Assembly: GCF_033170155.1 (NCBI RefSeq)
Contig: NZ_CP137079.1
Coordinates: 992,001-1,056,000 of the forward strand
Direction of reading: 5' to 3'
From: Raineyella sp. W15-4
Lineage (GTDB): Bacteria > Actinomycetota > Actinomycetes > Propionibacteriales > Propionibacteriaceae
DNA: 64,000 nucleotides
Under the pieces are notes generated by a model. It did no database searches and was not told the DNA's origin. It saw only the letters and a list, made by a program, of their open reading frames with translations. The translations under genes and the position numbers were made by a program. Positions 51,311 through 59,743 of the stretch are shown piece by piece; the stretch's first letter is position 1; the number at the start of each line of letters is the position of its first letter.

Positions 51311-52551
51311 GCATCACCGAGTCCGCCGGGTCGTCCTCGTCCTCCGCGCCGGCCACCGGTCCGCGGATCTGGGTCGGATCGGCGTTCAGCCTGGGGCACC
51401 TCAGCGAGGCCCGGGTGCTGGCCCTCGCCGCGCTGTCCCCGACCGGCAGCACCGACCCGGTGGAACGGGCGCTCGGCCGGTCGCTGCACTCGGAGCGCCC
51501 CGACATCCGGCTGCCCGAGGTGGATCCGTCCGACGTCGATCCGGCCCGGACCGACCGGCGCTACAGCCTCACCCGGGTCCCCGATTTCCCGCTCACCGCC
51601 GGCGCCAGCGCGTACGTCATGGTGATGCGCGGCCGGCTGACCGACGTGCTGCGGCAGGTCACCAACGGGGCCGAGGAGAAGTCCGTCGCGCGGCGCAACG
51701 CGGCGGTCGCCCTGCGGCGCGGCTGCCGGACCCTGGGAGTGGCGGTCGCCCGGGTGGCTCCCGATGGGACCGTCGGGCCCTACCGGCTCGAGGGGTTCGT
51801 GACCGTACGGCCCGACGTGGACGGACAGGACGACGGCGACATGGCCGCCCACCCCGGCAGCTGGGTACGGGTGAACGTGTGGACCGGCTCGCTGCGGCTG
51901 CAGCACTGGATCAACGTCGCGATGGTGTTCATCCTCAGCTGCACCGGCTACTTCATCATGGACCCGTTCTTCGGCCCCACGGCGGACTCCGGGGAGCCGA
52001 CCGGCTTCCTGATGGGCTGGATGCGCTTCATCCACTTCACCGCCGCGTTCATCTGGCTGGTGGTCGGGGCCACCCGGGTGGTGCTGGCCTTCACCTCCCG
52101 CGACCCGTACCTGCGCTGGTCGGCGTTCTGGCCGCTGAAGCGCAAGGAGGACGTCCGCAACCTGGGACGGGTCGTCCAGCACTACGCCCTGATCAAGGAC
52201 GAAGCGCCGCTCTACCTGGCCCACAACCCGCTGCAGCAGCTCACCTACACCGCCGTCTACCTCGCCTGCGCCGTACAGATGGCCACCGGCCTGACCCTCT
52301 TCGGCCTCTACCACCAGGGCAACCCACTGTGGCGACTGGCGTCGATGCCGGTGCACTGGTTCGGCATCCCCGGGGTGCGGATGTTCCACGCCGCGATGAT
52401 GTTCCTGCTGTGGGTGTTCGTGATCGTCCACGTCTACCTGGCCGTCCGCGCCGATTCCCTGGAACGCCACGGTGGCCTGTCGTCGATGATCAACGGCGGT
52501 GTGTGGCTGCGCCGAGGCGCCAAGCCGGTCGACGCGCCGGAGATCGAATGA
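51307..52551 (+). CDS. hydrogenase b-type cytochrome with an N-terminal P-type ATPase N-domain-like extension
   Basis: 414 residues. The C-terminal 225 residues are a normal four-helix hydrogenase cytochrome b with haem-ligand histidines (RLQHWINVAMVF near 199, RFIHFTAAFIW near 241, and HWFGIPGVRMFHAAMMF near 355). About 175 residues precede it. That part has features of the P-type ATPase nucleotide-binding domain: ARVLALAALS then TDPVERALG, a YVMVMRGRLTDVL segment where KGAP-type pumps bind ATP, and ALRRGCRTLGVAVARV. The phosphorylation motif DKTGT is absent. I infer a fused regulatory or remnant domain. Confidence 0.88.
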   Translation: MSITESAGSSSSSAPATGPRIWVGSAFSLGHLSEARVLALAALSPTGSTDPVERALGRSLHSERPDIRLPEVDPSDVDPARTDRRYSLTRVPDFPLTAGASAYVMVMRGRLTDVLRQVTNGAEEKSVARRNAAVALRRGCRTLGVAVARVAPDGTVGPYRLEGFVTVRPDVDGQDDGDMAAHPGSWVRVNVWTGSLRLQHWINVAMVFILSCTGYFIMDPFFGPTADSGEPTGFLMGWMRFIHFTAAFIWLVVGATRVVLAFTSRDPYLRWSAFWPLKRKEDVRNLGRVVQHYALIKDEAPLYLAHNPLQQLTYTAVYLACAVQMATGLTLFGLYHQGNPLWRLASMPVHWFGIPGVRMFHAAMMFLLWVFVIVHVYLAVRADSLERHGGLSSMINGGVWLRRGAKPVDAPEIE

Positions 52552-53174
52552 CGCAGGCTGACCCGTACCGCGGTGCCGCGTCGGCCGACGGCGGGCCCGC
52601 GCCGCGGCCTGTGCTGCGGCCCGAGGTGCAGGCCGTGGTGCCGGAGCTCGACCCGGCGGCGCAGGTCACGGTGCTCGGCGTCGGCAACCCGATCATGGGC
52701 GACGACGGGGTGGGCCTGGCCCTCCTCGACGCCGTCCGGCAGGCCCGCGGCGACGATCGCCCCGACGATCGCCTCGACTACGTGGACGGTGGCACCGGCG
52801 GGATGGACCTGCTCCCGCTGGTGCAGGAATCCGAGCGCCTGCTGGTGCTCGATGCGGTGGCCGGGCCGGTGCCCGGCACGGTCGTACGTCTCAACGGTGA
52901 CCAGGTGCCGCGGATGCTGGCCACCAAGCTGTCGCCCCACCAGGTGGGCCTGCTCGACGTGTTCGCGGCCGCCCGGCTGCTCGGGAGCGAGCCCGGGACG
53001 GTCGAGGTGATCGGCATCGTCCCGGAGTCGGTGGAGCTCCGGCTGGGCCTCAGCCCGGCGGTGGCCGCAGCGATCCCGGCGGCCGTCAGGTCGGCCACCG
53101 AGCTGCTGGATGAGTGGCTGGCCGTTGCCGGCGGATCCGCCGGCACGCCGGCGGGACGATCCGGGACCCGATAG
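52548..53174 (+). CDS. hydrogenase maturation endopeptidase (HyaD/HupD family)
   Basis: 208 residues. It cleaves the large subunit after the C-terminal His once nickel is in place. VLGVGNPIMGDDGVGLALL lies near residue 43, DGGTGGMDLLPLV near 82 and the His in KLSPHQVGLLDV near 128; these hold the acidic and His residues that sense nickel in the family. The 35-residue N-terminal Pro/Ala-rich extension is longer than usual. Start overlaps the cytochrome b stop (ATGA). Confidence 0.92.
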   Translation: MTQADPYRGAASADGGPAPRPVLRPEVQAVVPELDPAAQVTVLGVGNPIMGDDGVGLALLDAVRQARGDDRPDDRLDYVDGGTGGMDLLPLVQESERLLVLDAVAGPVPGTVVRLNGDQVPRMLATKLSPHQVGLLDVFAAARLLGSEPGTVEVIGIVPESVELRLGLSPAVAAAIPAAVRSATELLDEWLAVAGGSAGTPAGRSGTR

Positions 53175-53208
53175 CGCCGGCTCCACGACACCAACTACTG
53201 TCGACGTC

Positions 53209-54129
53209 GTGGAGCTGGACCGGCTCGAATGCTTCGTCGCAGTGGCCGAGGAGTTGAACTTCGGCCGCGCCGCCGAACGCGTCCACCGGAGTGCCTCACC
53301 GGTGAGTCGGGCGATCAAGGACCTCGAGCGAGAGCTGGGCGGCGAGCTCTTCGTCCGTGACTACCATCACGTGGAGTTGACCCCGCTCGGGCAGGAGCTG
53401 CTCCCGCTGGCGCGGCGCGTGCTCCGGGACCTGGATCAACTGACCGCCAGAGCCCGCCGGTTCACCCGGTCGGCGCCGGAGCGGGTCGTACGTCTCGGGG
53501 TCTCCCAGCTGTGCCCCCCGCTGGCCAGCGAGGCATTCGAGCAGCTGATCGCCGAGGGCCTGCCGGACGACCGGGTCGAGGTCGTCTTCTCCAGTGGGGC
53601 GGAGTTGCTGTCGCGACTGGAGCAGGGCGACCTGACGATCGCCCTGGTCCAACTGCCCATCGGCCGGCCACGACTGTCGACGAAGGTGCTGGCCAAGCTG
53701 GTGACCTGGGTGATCATGCGGCGGGACGATCCGCTCTCCGACCGGAAGACCCTGAGCCTGGACGATCTCGCCGGCCGCACCCTCACCATCGGTTCGCCCG
53801 CCGTGGAGCCGGTGGCGATGGAGGTGATGATCACGAACCTGCGGGCGCACGGCGTGGTGGACATCGTGCAGCTCCCCGAGTTCGACCACGTCAAGCTCGC
53901 CGCGCACATCCGGTACCGAGGTGGACTGGCCCTGACCCTGCATCCGCGGACCGGCGGGTCCGCGCGGATCTTCGACGATCCGGCCTTCCAGCTCGTCCCG
54001 CTGAGCGACCGCGGGTTCCGGTTCCCGCTGGGCGCGGCGTGGCGCACCGCCGATGCCCGCCGGGAGGGGACGGTGCGGCGGATCGTCGAGTTGCTGGAGA
54101 CGAACTGGACGCCACCGCCACTCGACTGA
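53209..54129 (+). CDS. LysR family transcriptional regulator
   Basis: 306 residues. The winged helix-turn-helix (about residues 1-60) reads VELDRLECFVAVAEELNFGR, then SPVSRAIKDLERELGGELF. A type 2 periplasmic-binding-like effector domain follows. GTG start, chosen because LysR proteins begin at this helix. It follows the hydrogenase protease by 34 bases and precedes the acyl-CoA operon on the same strand, so it could regulate either; the inverted repeat at 54296 favours the acyl-CoA genes. Confidence 0.9.
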   Translation: MELDRLECFVAVAEELNFGRAAERVHRSASPVSRAIKDLERELGGELFVRDYHHVELTPLGQELLPLARRVLRDLDQLTARARRFTRSAPERVVRLGVSQLCPPLASEAFEQLIAEGLPDDRVEVVFSSGAELLSRLEQGDLTIALVQLPIGRPRLSTKVLAKLVTWVIMRRDDPLSDRKTLSLDDLAGRTLTIGSPAVEPVAMEVMITNLRAHGVVDIVQLPEFDHVKLAAHIRYRGGLALTLHPRTGGSARIFDDPAFQLVPLSDRGFRFPLGAAWRTADARREGTVRRIVELLETNWTPPPLD

Positions 54130-54295
54130 CGGCCCTCCCGGCGGACTTCGCACCGTGTCGGCATTGCGGATGGCGGCACGTGCAGTTCCCGACAAAAGCA
54201 ACGAAGAACCCCTGCAGACAATTCAGTACGGGGGCCACTATGGGGGTGCTGCTGGAAGTGGCCGGTGCGCCTGGAAAGTCACGGGATTTCGACGT

Positions 54296-54323
54296 TTCCG
54301 ATGATCGCTGACGATCGTCGGAA
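54296..54323. promoter_or_regulatory. inverted repeat upstream of the acyl-CoA operon, candidate LysR site
   Basis: TTCCGATGATCG and CGATCGTCGGAA pair at 11 of 12 positions around CTGA. It lies in the 261-base gap between the LysR gene and the enoyl-CoA hydratase start, whose remaining sequence has no recognised gene. The length and symmetry suit a LysR binding site or a transcript hairpin. Confidence 0.5.
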
Positions 54324-54390
54324 TCCGTCGGACGTTGTGCTGCTGCGCCCTTGCCCTCTTCCATTGTGCTGTGACGAGAAGAGGCTTGCA

Positions 54391-55266
54391 ATGAACGTTC
54401 CATCCGACGTGACGACCGATGTCACCGAGGCCTATCACCTGCCGGACCTGGACTATTCCGGGTACGAGAAGTTGATCATCCAGGAGCACGGGCCGGTCTA
54501 CGTGTGCTCGTTCAACGACCCGGGCAATCTGAACGCGATGTCGTACGCCCAGATGAGCGAGTTCAACGACTTCCTGACCAAGGTCCGCTGGGACACCCGG
54601 TGCCGGGCGATCGTCCTCACCGGCGAGGGTCGTTCGTTCTGCGCCGGCTTCAACCTCAAGGACCTGGCCCTCGACCCGCCGGACGACATGGGGCGCATCC
54701 AGCGCGACTTCTACGTCATGCAGCGGATGTGCTCGGAACAGATCGTGAACCTGCGCAAGCTCGAGCAGCCCGTGATCGGGGCGCTCAAGGGCTATGCCGT
54801 CGGCGGAGGCCTGTCGCTGGCCTGCTCCTGCGACCTGCGGATCCTCGGCGAGTCGTTCCGGATGAACGCCGGCTACCTGACCATCGGCTACACCGGCACC
54901 GACATGGGCGGCGCCTACTACCTGCCCAAGATCGTCGGCTATGCCAGAGCCGCCGAGATCCTGATGACCGGCCGGCGGTTCGGTGCCCGGCAACTCGCCG
55001 AGTGGGGCTTCGCCTCCGCCGTGGTGCCGGACGACCAGGTGCTGCCCGAGGCACTGGCGCTGGCCCAGGAGATCGCCGACGGGACCGCGCCGTTCGGCCT
55101 GCGGCTGACCCGGGAGGCGCTGCTGGCGTCGCTCGACGGGACGAGTTTCGAGGCCGTGATCAAGCTGGAGAATCGCAATCAGGTCCTGGCCGCGAACACC
55201 CAGGATGGCATCAACGGCGTGATCGGCATGCGCGATCGCTCACCGATCGTCTTCGAGAACAAGTAA
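54391..55266 (+). CDS. enoyl-CoA hydratase/isomerase family protein (CaiD-like)
   Basis: 291 residues of the crotonase fold. The first oxyanion region is RSFCAGFNLKDLAL near residue 85 and the second GALKGYAVGGGLSLACSCDL near 130. At the usual catalytic position the sequence is LTIGYTGTDMGGAYYLP, without an obvious PE pair, so hydration could use other residues or the enzyme may be an isomerase or dehydratase. The first gene of the presumed acid-CoA operon; a GAAGAGG site precedes the ATG. By position it resembles CaiD. Confidence 0.85.
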   Translation: MNVPSDVTTDVTEAYHLPDLDYSGYEKLIIQEHGPVYVCSFNDPGNLNAMSYAQMSEFNDFLTKVRWDTRCRAIVLTGEGRSFCAGFNLKDLALDPPDDMGRIQRDFYVMQRMCSEQIVNLRKLEQPVIGALKGYAVGGGLSLACSCDLRILGESFRMNAGYLTIGYTGTDMGGAYYLPKIVGYARAAEILMTGRRFGARQLAEWGFASAVVPDDQVLPEALALAQEIADGTAPFGLRLTREALLASLDGTSFEAVIKLENRNQVLAANTQDGINGVIGMRDRSPIVFENK

Positions 55267-55341
55267 TCATTCGCTCACGCCGGGGCAGGTGATCGTCGAT
55301 CGTCCGGCCCGGTGCCGAGTGTTCCCGCCGGGAGGTCGGAA

Positions 55342-57420
55342 ATGAGCAACAGCACCACTTATCCACATATCTTCACACCCCTGCAATTGGGGAAGATCCG
55401 GGTCAGGAATCGGGTGGCTTTCCTGCCGATGACCACCGGACTGGTCGATGACTACCGGATCACCGACGAATTCGTTGATTTCTACGCGCAACGGGCCCGT
55501 GGCGGTGTCGGCCTGACGGCCATCGGGTCGGCGTACGTCTGTGACCTGTCCGGTTGCACGACGCAATACCCGACGGCGGGCAAGGCGGCGGGCATCTGGG
55601 ACGACCGGTTCATCGACGGATGGCGGCGGGTCGCCGACGCCATCCGGGCGGCCGGCTCGGTCTCCTGCGTGCAACTGCAGATCTGCTACGAATGGCGCGC
55701 TGACGCGACGCATCCGCTGGAGGCGGTGGGTCCGTCCGAGGGCCCCGGCGGGCCGTTCGTCAAGCACCTGCGGGAACTGAGCCTCGACGAGATCAAGCTG
55801 ATGATCAGCCAGTACGGCGATGCGGCGGTCCGGGCCCAGCAGGCCGGACTCGACATGATCGAGGTGCACGCCGGGATCGGCTACCAGGTGTCGCGCTTCC
55901 TCTCGTCCTTCTCCAACCGGCGCACCGACGAGTACGGCGGCACGCTCGAGAAGCGCACCCGCCTGCTCACCGACATCATCGACGAGATCCACCGGCGCTG
56001 CGGCAAGGACTACCCGGTGATGGTGCGGATCTCCGCCGACGACTTCATGCCCGGCGGCAATCGCGTCCCCGACACCCAGCAGATCATCCCGATCGTCGAG
56101 CGCCACGGCGTGGTCGCCTGGAGCATCCAGGTCGGCTTCCACGAGGCCCCCCGCCTGCTGGTGAACCAGTTCGTGCCCGAGGCGGCGTTCGTGGACATGG
56201 CGCGGCAGTGCAAGCAGATCACCCACCTGCCGGTGATCGCCTCCTACCGGATCAACACGATCGACCGGTGCGAGTCGATCGTCTCCGACGGCTGCGCCGA
56301 CATGGTCGGGATGGCCCGCCAGCTCATCGCCGATCCGGAGTTCGCCGCCAAGGCCGAGCAGGGCCACCCGGAACGGATCCGGGAGTGCATCGTCTGCTCG
56401 CGCTGTCTGGACAACATCTTCGTCGGCAAGACGGTGCAGTGCTCGGTCAATGCGCAGGTCGCGCACCCCGAGCTGGGCTTCGGTGCCAACCCGGCGGCAC
56501 TGCCGATCGAGAAGCGCAAGCGGGTGGTCGTCGTCGGCGGCGGACCCGGTGGGATGGAGGCCGCTCGCGTCGCGGCCCTGCGCGGCCACCAGGTCACACT
56601 GCTGGAGCGCACCGGACGGCTCGGTGGGGTGCTGACGATGGCCCAGGTCCTGAACGAGAACCTTCAGGCCACGGTGACCTGGTACCGCAACGAGATGTCC
56701 CGGCTGCCCATCGACGTCCACCTCAACACCGAAGCGACCGTCGAGGCCGTCCGCCGGTTCGACCCGGACGAGATCATCGTCTCCCCGGGCGGTTCGGTGA
56801 TCACGCCGAAGGGCGTCCGCGGCCTGGATCGCAAGAACGTCATCTCCAGCGGCGACCTCAAGAAGCTCATCGAGGGCAACACCCCGGCCGGCCACGGCCT
56901 GATCTGGAACGCCGCCGGCCTCGGGCTGAGGATGATGCACGCCAGCCCCGGACTGATGCGCTGGGGGATGGGGACGTCGCTGATGATCAAGAAGCGGGTC
57001 GCCGTCATCGGTGGCGGGTTCGCCGGGTGCGAGGTCGCCATGTCGATCATGCGTGACCGTGAGGTGACGATCATCGAGGAGAGCCCGAAGCTGGGCAACG
57101 GCATCGGCATCATCGATCGCCGGCCGGAGCTCAACATCCTCGCCGAGGGTGGCGTCAAGACCCGGCCCGGAACTCGGCTGCTGGAGGTCACCGCTCAGGG
57201 CATCCTCGTCGAGGAGGTCGAGACCGGTCAGCAGGACCACCTCGAGGTCGACACGGTCATCCTCGCGTTGGGCGTCGAGACCAACGACAGCCTCTACCGG
57301 CACCTGCGGGAGGCGTTCGACCACGTCCACCTGATCGGTGACGCGACCACGCCGCCCGGCAAGGTCAAGCGGACCCTCGAAGCCATCTCCGAGGGGTACT
57401 GCGCCGCGATGGCGGTCTGA
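55342..57420 (+). CDS. FMN/FAD/Fe-S enoate reductase (2,4-dienoyl-CoA reductase / BaiCD type)
   Basis: 692 residues. Residues about 1-345 form an old-yellow-enzyme barrel (FTPLQLGKIRVRNRVAFLPM; HAGIGYQVSRFLS). A [4Fe-4S] site follows near 350-375 (CIVCSRCLDN, then VQCSVNAQ). Two nucleotide-binding folds complete it: VVVVGGGPGGMEAARVA near 395 and RVAVIGGGFAGCEVA near 553. Such enzymes use NAD(P)H to reduce a C=C bond of an enoyl or dienoyl acid or CoA ester, often anaerobically; BaiCD acts on bile-acid intermediates. GGAGGTCGGAA before the ATG. Confidence 0.92.
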   Translation: MSNSTTYPHIFTPLQLGKIRVRNRVAFLPMTTGLVDDYRITDEFVDFYAQRARGGVGLTAIGSAYVCDLSGCTTQYPTAGKAAGIWDDRFIDGWRRVADAIRAAGSVSCVQLQICYEWRADATHPLEAVGPSEGPGGPFVKHLRELSLDEIKLMISQYGDAAVRAQQAGLDMIEVHAGIGYQVSRFLSSFSNRRTDEYGGTLEKRTRLLTDIIDEIHRRCGKDYPVMVRISADDFMPGGNRVPDTQQIIPIVERHGVVAWSIQVGFHEAPRLLVNQFVPEAAFVDMARQCKQITHLPVIASYRINTIDRCESIVSDGCADMVGMARQLIADPEFAAKAEQGHPERIRECIVCSRCLDNIFVGKTVQCSVNAQVAHPELGFGANPAALPIEKRKRVVVVGGGPGGMEAARVAALRGHQVTLLERTGRLGGVLTMAQVLNENLQATVTWYRNEMSRLPIDVHLNTEATVEAVRRFDPDEIIVSPGGSVITPKGVRGLDRKNVISSGDLKKLIEGNTPAGHGLIWNAAGLGLRMMHASPGLMRWGMGTSLMIKKRVAVIGGGFAGCEVAMSIMRDREVTIIEESPKLGNGIGIIDRRPELNILAEGGVKTRPGTRLLEVTAQGILVEEVETGQQDHLEVDTVILALGVETNDSLYRHLREAFDHVHLIGDATTPPGKVKRTLEAISEGYCAAMAV

Positions 57421-57547
57421 GCCGCTCCACTCGCACCTCACCCCGGTCATCTCTGTACGGGCGACGCCGTCCCTCCGTACGCCCCCTCCGTACGACTCAT
57501 TTCCAGACAGCCTCAACATCCCATCTCCGCACGAGGAGCACATTTCG

Positions 57548-58717
57548 ATGGTGGATTTCAGCCTTACCGACGAACAGGTCCTGATGAAGCAGGGCATCGC
57601 CGAGTGGTGTCGGACGAAAATGCCCGAGGACAAGATCCAGGAGTGGTACCGCAACCGCGGCATCGACCAGGCGGTCGCGAAGTCCTGGGTGGACGCCGGG
57701 TTCGGCAAACTCGGCATCCCCGAGGAGTACGGCGGCACGCCGTGCGACAAACTCACCCTCTGCCTGGCCATCGAGGAGCTCTGCCACGGCGGCGGCAACA
57801 TCCCGATGGCGCCGAACGCCCTGATCAACTTCGACATCCTCGAGTTCGGCAACCCCGACCAGATCAGGGACGCGATGGACTACTACTTCGAGCAGGGGAT
57901 CCCGAAGTACGCGTTGGCGATCTCCGAGCCCACCGCCGGCTCCGACAACCAGGGCATGACCACCTACACCACCCGGGACGCCGACGGCAGGATCCACATC
58001 CACGGGACCAAGACCTGGGTGACCAACGGCGAGTGGTCACCGGGCCTGATCGTGGTGGCCAAGGACGACGACCCGGCGCGGCAGAACAAGAACATGTCGA
58101 TGTGGCTCGTCGACTCCGCCAGCCCGGGCGTTCGGATCGAGAAGCTCAACAAGATCGGCATGCAGATCGCACCGTTCTGCATGGTGCACTTCGACGACGT
58201 GGTCGTCGAGGAGTCCGCCCTGCTCGGCGAGCGCGGCCGGGGTCTGTACAACCTGATGAAGAACTTCGAGTTCGAACGGGCCGTCCTGATCGCGGAACTG
58301 CTCGGCGAGGCGCAGGCCGCGATGGACGACGCGATGGTGTGGGTCAATCAGCGGCAGGCGTTCGAACAGGGGATCAAGACCTTCCAACTGGTCCAGGAAC
58401 ACGTCACGGACATGCAGATCAAACTGACGAACTCCCGTAACTTCCTCTACCGGACCTGCTGGAAGATGGACACCGGACTGCCGGTCAACAACGACGCTGC
58501 CATGCTCAAGCGGTACGCCGCCCCGTCCCTGACCGAGGTGTGCAGCGAGGCCCTGCAGCTCTACGGCGGGCTCGGCTTCACCGACCAGACCCGCGTCTCG
58601 CGACTGATGCTGGACTGCCGTGGCATGCAGATCGGCGGCGGCACCATCGAGATCATGGTGCACATCGCGGGCCGCGGGATCCTCAAGGAGTACGCCAAGA
58701 ACGGCTTCTACTACTGA
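57548..58717 (+). CDS. acyl-CoA dehydrogenase family protein (CaiA-like)
   Basis: 389 residues. The acyl-CoA dehydrogenase fold is clear: MVDFSLTDEQVLMKQGI at the start, IPEEYGG near 60, FAD-binding ISEPTAGSDNQG near 124, and YGGLGFTDQTRVSRLMLD and GGGTIEIMVHIAGRGIL near the end. In CaiA the same fold works as a crotonobetainyl-CoA reductase. Whether this protein oxidises or reduces cannot be told from sequence. ATG at 57548; the 127-base gap before it has two CCTCCGTACG repeats. The Nudix gene follows after six bases. Confidence 0.9.
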   Translation: MVDFSLTDEQVLMKQGIAEWCRTKMPEDKIQEWYRNRGIDQAVAKSWVDAGFGKLGIPEEYGGTPCDKLTLCLAIEELCHGGGNIPMAPNALINFDILEFGNPDQIRDAMDYYFEQGIPKYALAISEPTAGSDNQGMTTYTTRDADGRIHIHGTKTWVTNGEWSPGLIVVAKDDDPARQNKNMSMWLVDSASPGVRIEKLNKIGMQIAPFCMVHFDDVVVEESALLGERGRGLYNLMKNFEFERAVLIAELLGEAQAAMDDAMVWVNQRQAFEQGIKTFQLVQEHVTDMQIKLTNSRNFLYRTCWKMDTGLPVNNDAAMLKRYAAPSLTEVCSEALQLYGGLGFTDQTRVSRLMLDCRGMQIGGGTIEIMVHIAGRGILKEYAKNGFYY

Positions 58718-58723
58718 GGAAGC

Positions 58724-59743
58724 GTGGGCGAGACGATGCTCAGGGACAGCCGAGACGAGACGGCCGACAGCCGCGACGAGACGGCCGGGGCCACGTCGGG
58801 GACGCGCGAGCGAGGACTGCTGCCCGGGTGGGCGGTGACCCCTGACGGCGTGCTCACAGTGCCCTGCCCACCCGCGCTGGTGCCCGCCGCCCGCAGCTAT
58901 CTGGCCGGCCACGCCGCGGTGGTGACGCCCCGGCTCGCCGCGACGGTCATCCTGGTACGGCCCAGAGGCTCCGGTCGCAGCTGCGGGGACCTGGAGACGT
59001 TCCTGCTGCAGCGGTCGGCCAGCATGGCCTTCGCGCCCGGCGCCGTGGTGTTTCCCGGGGGCGCGGTGGACCAGCGCGACGACGAGCGGATCCCGTGGGC
59101 GGGCCCGAGCCCCCGCCAGTGGGCGGCTCGGCTGGGCTGCGACCCCGGCCGGGCGCGGGCGGTCGTCGTCGCGGCCGCCCGGGAACTCTTCGAGGAGAGC
59201 GGCGTCCTGCTGGCCGGCGTGGACGCCACCCACGTGGTGCGGGACGTCGACTCCGCCGACTGGAGAGCGGAGATCAGCCGGTTGGCGGCCCACCGGACCT
59301 CGATGGCCGAGGTCCTGCTCCGGCACGGCCTGGTCCTGCGCTCCGATCTGCTGGGCCTGCGGGACCACTGGCTGACCCCGGAGTTCGAGCCGCGCCGTTA
59401 CGACACCTACTTCTTCGCCGCGCGCGCCCCCGAGGGCCAGACGGCGAACGCCGTCACCACCGAGGCCGTCAGCGTCCGCTGGGCCTCGCCCCGGACCGTG
59501 CTCGACGCCGCGGCCCGGGGCGAGGTGCAGCTCTTCCCGCCGACCGCCCACAACATCGCCCGACTCGCCGAGAGCGGCTCGGTCGAACAGTTCCTCACCA
59601 CCGAGCGCGCCCTGGACCGACTGATGCTGGTCCCCAGCGAGCGGCAGGAGGGCGGCGTCGTCCTCTCCTGCCGACTCCCGGCACTGACCGGGGCATCCGG
59701 GCGCCGCCCCGATCCATCATCGAAGAAAGAGGCAAGTCAATGA
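58724..59743 (+). CDS. Nudix hydrolase, NUDT19-like, possibly CoA-directed
   Basis: 339 residues. The Nudix region runs from FAPGAVVFPGGAVD (near residue 105) to ARELFEESGVLL (near 148), so the Nudix box is split by an insertion of about 30 residues, as in NUDT19/NUDT7-like enzymes that cleave CoA derivatives. A segment reading LPGWAVTPDGVLTVPCPPAL precedes it. Being within the acid-CoA operon, it may remove or recycle CoA esters; that is inference. GTG start, and the stop overlaps the CoA transferase start. The N-terminal 30 residues have a repeat of DSRDETA. Confidence 0.82.
   Translation: MGETMLRDSRDETADSRDETAGATSGTRERGLLPGWAVTPDGVLTVPCPPALVPAARSYLAGHAAVVTPRLAATVILVRPRGSGRSCGDLETFLLQRSASMAFAPGAVVFPGGAVDQRDDERIPWAGPSPRQWAARLGCDPGRARAVVVAAARELFEESGVLLAGVDATHVVRDVDSADWRAEISRLAAHRTSMAEVLLRHGLVLRSDLLGLRDHWLTPEFEPRRYDTYFFAARAPEGQTANAVTTEAVSVRWASPRTVLDAAARGEVQLFPPTAHNIARLAESGSVEQFLTTERALDRLMLVPSERQEGGVVLSCRLPALTGASGRRPDPSSKKEASQ

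Noticed and set aside
55267-57852. 861-codon minus-strand open frame
   Set aside because: Antisense shadow of the enoate reductase gene; no ribosome-binding site and no family features.
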